Shown one piece after another: positions 1-12,000 of a stretch of 22,223 bases of DNA. A program made the position numbers and the translations under genes. The stretch spans positions 1 through 22,223 of the IMG/VR virus record IMGVR_UViG_3300004448_001497. One strand, written 5' to 3'. Source of the stretch: a virus. The notes below the pieces were generated by a model that saw nothing but the letters and a program-made list of their open reading frames with translations, had not been told where the DNA came from and made no database searches. Every line of letters starts with the position of its first letter. The stretch's first letter is position 1.

Positions 1-1
1 T

Positions 2-3000
2 AGAATGATACCACAACTTCAAAGACTTTTTAGGAGTGGAAGATTTTCTAATTATAGATCTGCTGCTGATGTATTTGATGGTAGTTATCTTTCTGATCCT
101 GACCTAGAAGGTGCATTTACAATGGAAGATGGAATGAGAATAGGTGGTAGTACAACAGGAAACCTAGGAGGATTTCTGGGAAACACTGCTTTAAACTGGG
201 GGTATTCTGCAGGTATTATTTATCAGATAGCAGTGGAAGAAGTTATTGGTGCAGGCGTTGCTGCTTTAGCATCTGTTCCATCAGGTGGTGGTTCATTAGC
301 AGCATACGGAGCATTGACTTTAAAAAACTTAGCTACTCTTACCAGACTTCCTAAAACTATTATGAATGGTTTTAAGGCATCAGCAAATCTATTTAAAAAC
401 TTTAACAATATTCGTTACTCAAAAGATTTTTGGGATATAGCTAGAACAGGTGGAAATTTTACTGCAAAGCTTATTAGTCCTGAGATGGCACACACTATTA
501 AAAACTGGAAGACAACAGGTAATACTTTTCAAAATGCATATAACATAGGAAAAAATACTGAAGTGTTTGGTGCTTTTTATAGAGATATGAGGATGTACAA
601 TGCTGCATTAGCAGAGTCAAAAATGGAAGCAGGTTTAGTATACAATACTGTTTTAGAAAATGGAATGAGATATTCTAATTTTAGAAATAATGGTAATGGA
701 ATTTCTCCAGAAGAAATGACTAAAATTCAGACTGCTGCTTCTCAAGCTTCTTGGAAAACACTAGCACCTAATTTTGCATTGATTGCAGCATCTAACAGAA
801 TAGTATTTAAAAATGTATTTGGTAGTTGGGCAAAAAAACTTAATCAAGGAACTGCAACTACTTTAGCTAGAGTTTTAAGAAACGGACCAACTTCTTATAT
901 AAAGAAAAGCAAATGGTTACTTAAGTCTATTCCACAAGAAATTAAAGCAGGATTTAAAGTTGCATCATGGAAAGGTGCTGCAAAGACAACAGGTGGGGTA
1001 ATGCTAAGGTATGGAGCTAGCGGTATGGTAGAAGGGTTGCAAGAAGTATCTCAAGAAGCTATATCAGCAGCAACAGGAGGATACTATAGTGCTGTTTTAA
1101 GAGACCCTACTGCTGGTGGTAAATTATCAATGAGTGGATTTTATGGTGCCGCTGGTGATGAAATATTTACTAAACAAGGACTTGAAACATTTGCGTCAGG
1201 TTTTCTTATTGGTGGAATGATGGGGCCTTATCAACAGATTTTATTTGAAGGTATCCCTGCTATCTATAGTACAGTTAGATCTAAAGTTGCTAATAGTAAA
1301 AAGTTTAACCCAATGTTTGATCAAGAGATTGTAGATTATGCAAAGCAACAAAGAGAGACAGAGGAACAGATGATTGATGATGTTGTGGCACAAGCTAATG
1401 AAATGGGCACACAAGTTGAGCAGATAAATCTTATGCTTGATCCTGTTAAGATGAGTGCTGCTTTACAAGACCAAGCAGCTGGTATAGCTAATATGTCTAT
1501 TGCTTTAAATAGCAAGTATGATTATATGAACAATAGAAACTTTACAAGCTTTGATAACCTATACCATAAATATCAAAGAGGTTTGATGGGTATATATAAA
1601 GAAATGGTTACAGACTTTTCTAAAATGTCTGATACTGAAATAGGAGAAGCATTTAATAAAAAAGATTTTGGTAGAAACCCAGAAAAATTAAGAAACAAAT
1701 TTGTAGAAGAGCTAACTAGAATAAATGAATTTGGTGAAAGAATTGCTTCTAAAAAAACAGATAAATTATTTGAAGATAAAAAATTAGATTTAAGTGAATA
1801 TGATAAATCTAGCAAGGCTTATAGAGATGCTTTTTTTCATAACAGAGCTATAGATCAAGCTAAGATGTTGTATATATTTTCTAAAGAATCATTTCTTGAT
1901 GCTGTCAAAAGACAAATGGAAATTGAACAATCATTTGAAAATGAACCAATATTTACTAAACAAAAGTATGGTGATATAAGAGTTCTTTCTAATGCAGAAA
2001 GTATTAAGACTGAGATAGATCAACTTGATAAAGAACTTAAGGCCAAAGAAGATGCAGGTGTTCCAGCTACTGAACTTAAAAAAGACAAAAGGAAAAGAAA
2101 AGATTTAAAAAGATATTATGACATCTTAACTGATCCTAAAAACTTAACTAAGAAAGGTTTCTTTAATAGAGCTAAAACAAAATCAATTAAAGGTGCTTTA
2201 AAAACATATTTAAATGGTATTGCTGAAGATAAATCTGATTATGTAAATGAAGAAGTAATAGATGATGTGTTAAGTAAATTAATAGATCACAGCTCATTAC
2301 AAGAAGATGCATTTGCTTTTTCACAGACTGTTAATATTATGGCTAACCCTGAGGTTACGGCAGAGATAGTCCAAAGAAATGTAGAATATTTTGAATTTTT
2401 ATTTAAGAATAGAAAAGAAGTATATAGATCACAAACTGAGCAGTATATAAGTTCATTAAAGAAAAATGAATTAATTAATAACATAGCAGAAGAAGATGTA
2501 TATATGCAACCTGAATTAATCAGAGCATTTTTATCTGATGAAATTGGTTCAGCGGGTTTATTAGAAGGTTTAGTCAATGGGCAATTTAGTATAGATGGTA
2601 GAGCTATTGGAGGTGCATTAAATTTAGATGCAGATCAAGAACTTACTATGAAGTTGATTGCTTTTATAAATACCTATAGACTTACCAATGAGCTTGAACA
2701 GGATATGAAGGATGTTCAGGATGCTGTTCCTGATGAACAACAAATCAATGTTGAAGAACAATTAAAGGATGCTGATATTGATGACATCCAAATAGGAGAT
2801 ACAAGTAGATCACCAATTCTAAAAAGATTATTAGAATCTCAATACCGTAAATATAAAGAATCTGCATTTGATAATGCTTTAGAGTTTGCAGATTGGAGAG
2901 TATCTGAAGAAGGTGTTAGAATTAAAACAGCTTACGATGCTATAAAAAGAATATGGGGTAAGGGTTATCAAATTTTTGTAGTTGAGAACGGTGTTGAAGA

Positions 3001-6000
3001 AACACGTTTAAAGGTTCCAACACAACAACAATTAAATAGTGAACAAGGATTCCAAGAGTTTTTAGATAGCAAAATAGCTAGAGAAGAACCTTTGATACAA
3101 GATGTATTAAATGCTTTGGACTTGAACATGGATATATTTACTACTGTAAATGTTCCTAGTGCTAGATCAGTAAAGCCACCTGTACAAGGAGTTGGTTTTG
3201 ACATAGTAGAAATACAAACAGAAGGTGGTTCTTTTTATAAAATTGTAGATAAAAAAGGTGGTAACTTAACACAAGCACAGTTAGATGTAATTTCTACTGA
3301 CATACAAGAAACAGGAACTTATACTGATTTATCTAAAGCAAAAAGATTGCTTAATATTTTAGATAAAGAAGTTTCTGATGGTAGAGTTTTTATATTTGAT
3401 GGTAAACAGTTATCAAAAGGAATGTCTGTATATGATAGAAATACAGGGGAAGAGTTTAGAATAAATAGTTCAGATAATACGGGTGGTATAATAAGTCTTG
3501 TTCCTACTGAGTTCTACATAAATGATTATAAAACAAGATATAACAATTCAAAACCTGAAAGTGAATTAGACTTCTTTACTAGATATGAGTTAGAAAAATT
3601 AACCTTTGATACTTTACCTACTAATGCTTATAAGTTATATTCAGATAGATTAAGTAAAGTTTATCCTGCAAGTTTATTTACTGAACCAAAAGGATCTTTA
3701 ACACCTAAGCAAAGATACCAGTATATAGTAAATGCATTATCTCCAGAAGATTTTCAAAACATTATAGTAGACTTTAAAGTAAACAATAGAGAGCGGCCTG
3801 ATGATTTTGATGATAGATATAAAGGTGGGCCTGAGAGTATACCTAATTCTTATATTAGAACACAGACAGAAAGATTTACTGTAGAGCTAAAATTAAATAA
3901 AGACGCAACAGTTAGAATTAATAATGCATTAGCTGCACAAAATATACCTATGATGGAAGGCCGCCTTCTTGATAAGGAAGGTCAAGGTACAATTGGTTTT
4001 ATACCTAATGATACGTTATACTTTATAGATGGAAATGGCAAGGTGGTAACACCTGGAACAATGACTGTTGACTATGCAAAAAATGTAATAATCCCAGCAA
4101 ATAGTGACCAAGGTATGGAAGCTGCTATACAACAAGTAGCTGCTGATTTTGGTAAGCAAGCTGTGCTAATATCATTTGCTAATGAGATGATTGATTCTGA
4201 TCAAACTGTTGGTACGTTAGGAGAGGGGTTAAAGATAATCAGAAATGAAGGTATACCTGCATATAATAAAGCTAATAATCCTGAAATTCCTTTAAACAAA
4301 TTAAGTCAGAAAACTACTGTTAATGGAGATATTATTATATATGATATATCAAGAGATGCAGCTGGTAATATGAAAGGAAGTCCCATAGTAAGATCTAACC
4401 TCAGCGGCAGTGCAAAATTAGAATTAGCTGCCAGGATAAAACTAAAACTTGAGGATTCACAACTTTGGGATAAGATGATTAGCGGTGATAAAACTGGAAA
4501 GAATGGTGGCTATACTGATAGGTATATAATGCCTATTGAACAACCCGGTGGTCTAATGACACTAGCTACAGCAAAAGCAATTAATATTGAAGAGGGTGTT
4601 GTTAGTGAAATGATGAATGATCTGTTACAACAGGCAAGCTTAGCAGCAGTAGAAAATAAAACAACTAAGAATGGCAAATCTGTAATTAAAGATAAAGGAT
4701 ATAATGATAAATTTCATTTAGACTTTATTGAAAAATATGGAAAGTTTTTTATTAGTGGACCAAAAGGAACTAATGTTACTATTGATGTTGCACCTGATGG
4801 AGCATTAAGAGCGGATTTGTTTAATAAATATACAGGTAAAAAGGGCAAAGTTTTTTATGAAAAAAAAGCTCAACAAAAAGAGAATACTCCGTTAGGTCAT
4901 ATGGAACAATTCTTTACCGATATTATTAATAGCCCAGTTGGTAGCACTGTAGGAATAGAAAGTTTAACTATAGCAAATTTTAGAAAGTCTTTACCACTAG
5001 ATGCAACTATAGATACAATGATGGAAGACTTAGTTACTAAGCTAGCTCCTGAAATTAGAGTTGGTCAGTCTATTGGATTTGAAGCAAATTCAAGTTCTTT
5101 AAAAGCAGCAGAAGACAAAGGTATATTTTTAGCAAGACCAAGAACAGAGTTGGAACATGATAGTTCTAAAAGAGTAACTGATACAGAGAGTAGAAGAGAA
5201 GATCCTGCTAGAGAAAGAGCTAGAGCAATTACTAACTTAGGTGATAAACTAACTCAAGAGGCTACTGATGTTGCTTTAAATGAAGGATCATCTATGGTTA
5301 GTATAGTTTCTTCATGGTTAAAAACAGAGGAAGGTTCTTTAGATAACCAAACTGCAGAAGAATCAGCATCTAAGTTTGCTTTAATATACAACAGAAAAAA
5401 CCCTGTAGCAGGTGAAGACAATAGATCAGTAGCTGAGATTATACAAGATAACAAAAGTTTAACTCCTGGTCAAAGAAAAGATAACGCAGGTCAAGCAGGT
5501 GCAGATTTATTTAACACAATTGCTCAAGGTATCAGTGTTAGAGAAACTATATTAAATGAAATTAAAAATCAGACTTTATCTTTAAAGCCAAATAATGAGG
5601 TTACTGATGATGTCTTTTTTGCTTTTGTAGATGATAATCTTTCAGAAGTACAAAAAACAGAGTTAGTACAATCCATTGGACAGAAAATTATAGCTGGTAC
5701 TGAGCTGTCAGCTAGAGAACAGGATATAAGAACAGCACTAAAAGATCAAATAGAGAACTATCTTACAGGCTCTGTTAATGCAGAACAGAAAAATGATATT
5801 GACCTTACTCTAATTGCACAAACTCCTATAGATGCAATAAATAATCAGATAGCTGAAAGAGAATCAGAGATATCTGAACAAGTAGGTGAAAAGAAAAAGG
5901 TAAGAGCATTAAGAAAAGATAAAATATATCAAGACTTATTAAAGCAAAGGGAAAAAATAATTGGCCCAGCCAATAAAATTTTGTCTCCTAGGCTTTCTAA

Positions 6001-9000
6001 AAAAGATGTAGAAGATTTAGATATATTTCTTGAATGGGCAAAATCTAATCTTCCAGAATTTATTAGAATAGGAGATATAGAAACATTAGGTAATAATTTA
6101 AAAGCAGGTGGCCTAAGAGTTGGTGCATTTGCTATGGATCTTGCAGCTATATCAGGAGGTCTTAGAACAGGGGGTACATTATATACTGGGGCATCAAATG
6201 GTTTTAGATATCATGAAGCATTTCATGGTGTATACCGAATGTTATTAACTCCTGCTGAACAGAAAAGTTTACTGCGTCTTGCTAAAACACAAAAGAGAGC
6301 ATTGCTAAGATTTCAAGGCAAAAGTATTGCAGTAGAACTTCAGAGGTTTAGAAACTCTGCAGATACATATACTAATATGTCTGATGTAGAATTAGAAAAT
6401 AGATATTATGAAGAGTATATGGCAGATGAGTTTGAGACATTTAAGAAAAGCCCTTCAAGCTCAAAAGCAGATACCGAAATTAAATCATTTTTTACTAGAT
6501 TAATTGAATGGTTTAAAAGAATGTTTAATTCATTTAATAAAAGTCAATTACTAACTTTATTTGAAAATATTGATTCAGGTAAATATGCACAAGCTTCTGT
6601 AGTATCAAATGATTTTACATTAGATACAAGTCCACAAGTTATTGTTGCTAATGCTATCCTACCTTATGAAGGTTTACAAGTAAATAGTTCTAAAGGTTAT
6701 TTGTATTTGGATAGTAACATTTCAAATAATTTAGTTAGTTCAATGGCAGCAAGTTATGTTGCTAGAAAAAATACTAACACTGATTCAGAAATAACTAATC
6801 AAGATATATTTGAAGATGTATTAGAAGACTTCACATGGTTGTATAATAAAACAAACCCAATCAATAGTAAATATAATTCTTCTGCAGAACCATCTAATGT
6901 GGCAGCAATAGAACAACTAGATAGAATACATGATGCATTATCATTTAATGCTACAGAAGATATTACAAAAAGTCCAATTTATAAATCAGTATTTGATGTA
7001 CTTGAGTTAATTGATGTTCAACAGAAAATTAAAGATGACAATATTGATCAGTATGAAAACACTGAAGGTTTAAGAAATGTAACTCAGTTTGGTAAAGAAG
7101 CATATATGAGTGGAGGCTTAGCATCATTACCAACATATCTAAGACAATACCTTTCTACTATAACAATGCCTTATACAGATGCGTTTGGTAATACACAACT
7201 AGAAAGTGGAGAAAAATTAATTGTACCTATAAATTCTTACAAGACTTATAATGGTATTATAAAGTCTGTAAAGAATGAGACAAGTCCTTTAGTTATACTT
7301 CAACGTATGTATATATTTAGTTTAAATAACTCTAATACTAAAGCTGCAGTTGAAAGAATATTTAATGATATTGGATTAGACTACCATAGTATTAGTGATA
7401 TATCAGAGTTACAATTACCTCAACAAATTAAAAACCCTACATTGTTTAATCAAATAACAAAAGGTTTTACAAACTATAAAGTTGATTGGTTATTCTTACA
7501 ACAAGATAATACTAATGAAGTTATTTCTTTCTCTGCAGCAGAAAGAGATGATACTCATACACAAAATGAATTGTGGAGCCAGGCTTATACTACTAAAAGT
7601 TTAAACTGGAAGATAAATCCTAAGACAAAAGATAAAGCATTAGAATCATTAGATGCTATTAATGATGCATTAACAGAAAGAAAAGAATATACAGATAGTC
7701 AATTGGATTTACTTTCAAGATCATTGACTGAAAATCTATATGATTCAGTTGGAATTAAACTGAGTCCTTTATATATGAAGTATAGTATATTATCTGCAAC
7801 AGGTCAAAGTAATAATGCAGCTCAAGACTATATACTTCAATACAATAGTGAAGCAGATGGAATGACTGCGGTGCAAGCCTATTGGATAAGAGATATTATA
7901 AATGCTGATGGAGATTTGTTTAACTCTGAAAATGATGGAGCAATTGCCAGGCTTAAAAGCTTAGCAATTAATAATGCTATTTTTGATGAGACAGTGGGTT
8001 TATCAGTATTTAGAGATGTAAATGGCAACTTAGTTAATGCTCATCAAAAACCTACATTTCATTTAGAAAGAGTTTTTGATTTAAATAAAGAAGCAGAAAT
8101 AGATAGATTAGCAGATGATGTATTTTTAGCTAATAATTATTTGTTAAACAACCTTGAGTTTTTAGATATGTCAGATGATAATATTCTAAAAATTCAAAGA
8201 CTTTCAGGGTTAAAAGAAGTTAAGACATTAGACAGAAGTGCTAATCTAGATTCATATCAAGATGGTGTAATAGGAACTACTGATTATGGTAGCTTTTCTC
8301 CTAAACAACTTTTGACAACAATGATAAACAATTATTTATTTGACTATAACTCTAGAAGTAATACATTTAAAACTAAGATGGATAAGGGTGCAGTTGCTCC
8401 TATTCTAATTAGGATAATGGAATCTTCTAATACAAATGATCAGATTTCATTGCCAATTATAAAGGCAATAAATGCAGACAGAAGTGATCAAGGTATTATT
8501 AGTCCTGAGTATATAAAAGAAATTTCTAATTTTGTAGAGAATGAATATAATAGAATTGTAAGAGAGAACAATGAAGAAGGAAATCTACCTTTACAAGAAC
8601 TTGTAACTAAAACAGGTGAGATAATTCAAATACCTAAAACAATTCCAGGTTATAATATACCAGATTCAGATGGTGTAATGAGAAAAAATCTTATGTTTAA
8701 TACAAAGGATTTGATTACTCAAGAACTTAGAGATTCATTAGAAGTATCTGCAACACAAGAAAACCCACCTTCATTTAAAAATGCACTTAAAGAAGCATTA
8801 GGCTCTGTACAGATAATAGAAGGAAGACCAACAAGTGATTATAGTAGAATCTTGGATCTTCAACTTAACATTAAGATTAATAATTTTCTTACGATGGTTG
8901 ACAATCTAGGTGTAGATAATAAAATATCTAGACTAATTGATAAAGGTTTACTAGATGGTGTTCAGGGTAAGGTTGCAGAACAAAAAGCAAGAGTAGCTGC

Positions 9001-12000
9001 TTTAAAACTTAATATAACAGAAGATAGAACTTACAACTTAAAGCAAATATTTTTAAATGATTACTTGAATACTAAATCATTAAACGAGTTGCTTTTAGGT
9101 GATCAAGCAATGATATTAGAAGATTCAATAAAACAAATTAAAAGAGCTAAGGGTCAAAATGCTGCAGGTGATAGTATATACTCACCAGTATCTAATCCAG
9201 AATTTGGTGTATTTGAATCTACTGAAAAATTAAATGCAATAATTCTTAAAGAGCCAACAATTAAATCAGAATTTAGTGGTAAAGATATAGACCGTTCTGA
9301 TGCACAGTTATATGTAACACCTAAATTTCATAGACATGCCCAAAATTCTTTAGGTAGTTTAACTAAGTTTGGTGCACAGATGCTAGATAAAATAGAAGGT
9401 GGACAGGAACTTACTGCTGATGAATTGTATGGACCTCAAGGTATGGCTAAGACTAATCAGATGTTGAACTCAAAAAAGTTTGTTTATTTTGATGGTAAAG
9501 TATATGCTAAATTTTCTTACATAACTTTAACAGAAGAGCTTACAGAAAACAATCCAGAACTTAGACAACTATATAGAGATATGGTAGCTATGGATAATGA
9601 ATATGGTGGTATTACTTTTGCTGGACCTGAGAGTGCTTTTAAAATGTTAAAAACAAATGTTCAGGCATTAGGAGATAATATTACACAACCTTCTATTCAA
9701 TTAGATGCAAAATATTTTAGAGAGCAAGTAAAAACAAAAACTAATAAAGATGAAATAACTGAGCAAAGTCAAATTAAAGCTTTAGCTACTTCTGAACAGA
9801 GACCTGACACACCAGTAAGCATAGAAACAAGACCTGATCTTAAAACTATAAAAGATGTAATAAGAGAGTATAATCTTAGTTTAGGTAAAAGAATAATTCT
9901 TAAGTTTAAAAATAAAAGAAATTTAATATATAGTTTTGAAGGTCTAATGCAAGATTTTGCTATTAGTTCTAAGAATAGAAACATAACACCGAACTTACAA
10001 GTTTTCTTAAAGTATGCATTAAACTCATTAAAAGCATCTAAGGCTAGTTCTAATCTTATGGAATTCTTTTCTATAGATGAGACTACTGGTGATGTTAAGT
10101 TTAACATTAACAATCCTATAAGTATAGCAAAAGCAGAACAGTTGTTTATGAGTTACTTTAGCAAGGGTGTGTTTCAAGAAAAAATTCCTGGACATGGTTT
10201 AGCACTAGTATCTGATAAAGGACACACCATACTTAGACGTATCTATAGTATGGAAAAGAATGGAAGACTAGGTAGAAATGAAGTTATAAGGGGAGCTGTG
10301 CCAGAAGGAGAAACAGTACTTGTACAAGATGTAGAAAACATGGGTGCTAATTACAAGTTCCCTTCTAATGGTAAAGGTATATTAGTAAGAGATAGATTAA
10401 GATATCAGTTGGCAGAATATAAAAACGGCAAACGTACAGGTCAATATTATAGTGAAGCAGTTATGCCTGCACACAGTGCTGATATATATAGTCAATTACA
10501 AAATAATTCTAATACAGTTATTCCTGACTCTGTAGGAAAAATGTTTGCTGTACGTATACCATCACAAGATAATCATTCAAGTATGAATGTTAAGCTCGTT
10601 GATTTCTTACCTGCTTACTATGGATCTTCTGCAATGTTTCCTGCTGAACTAATAGAAATATCAGGAGCTGATTTTGATATTGATACTGCTTATGTACAAA
10701 CAAAGGAGAGTTATTATGATAAAAAAACAGGAAAGTTTTATGCATACGGTGAAACACCAGGTAGGGGTTATTCTGATTATGTAAGATATATAAATCAAGC
10801 AGTAAACAAAGACACAGTATATTCTCAAGCTGTTTCTTCTTTTGAAAAACAAGGTAGTAAACTTGAAGATTCATATACAGATGCAGAGCTTATGGCTTCA
10901 GACTTTTCAGATAAAGCAGTAAAAGCAGCATCTAGATTAGGCTTACCTATTACAAAACAACAGTATATTAAATATGTTGATGAACGTGGTCAACCATATG
11001 AAGCAGCTTACAATAATGAAGTTTTAGATTATAAGTATGCGTTAATGGGTAATGAAGCAGTAAAAGATATTTCAGTAACTCCTGCTTCTCTAACTGCTAT
11101 TGAGAATGCGTATCAAGAACTTAAGAAGGCTGCTCCAGAATATGTAGCTAGATTAGATAATGAGAACATTGATGTAGATAGTATGACAGGTAAAGTTATA
11201 TCTTTTGAAGTTAATAAGGGTGCTGCTATTGGAAAGGCTGTATCACCAAATTTATATTTAAGTTTGTTGGGTGAATATGGAATAACTTTACCAAGTTCAT
11301 TAACATTTTCTTTACGTGGTATAAATTATTTTGGCTACGGTGCAGAAGTTAATTCTTATGGTAGCAGGATTCAAGATGAAATTTCATCTATTATAACAAT
11401 GCTTACAGATAACTCAAAAGAAAATTTTGTAGCAAAATTAGGCATGCATCCATCAGCTGTTGGACTTGCAACAAATGCAGTAGCACTTGGTATACCATTA
11501 ACTGATGCAGTATTTTTAATGAATGGTAAATTAGTCAGGGATTTATTTACTGAAGCTAATAATAAAATAGATAAGTTTGATGCAAGCTTTAAAACTTTAG
11601 TTGCAAGAAAACTTAGAGCATTAAAGAAGGTAGATGCATCTCCATCAGTATCATTGGAAACAATGACTAAAAGTGTAAATAGTCAAGCTTTAACTAAGGA
11701 AGAACAAAAATCAATACTATTAGTTCTAAATAATTTAAATACAATTTCATCTTTTACTGGAGCAATGTCTTCTATTACAGGAATGGCTGGTAATGGTATT
11801 GGAGCTAACTTTAGTGATGTTCAAAAAAGAGTGGATAGCTTTAGAACAATTGGTGTACTACCAGGTGATTCGGCCCCACTTATAGATATACAACCAATAC
11901 TAAAAAACAGTTGGGTAAAATCTAATATAGATATATTTAATCAAATAGCTTTTGACTTAATTCCTGCTACATTTATTACAGGAACACAAGAGTTTAATAA

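Noticed and set aside
223-5454. Other minus-strand open frames under the first giant gene (223-408, 1573-1815, 2287-2577, 2968-3204, 5254-5454)
   Set aside because: All are antisense shadows of a continuous coding frame, with Ser/Leu/Asn/Thr-rich products and no start-site signals.
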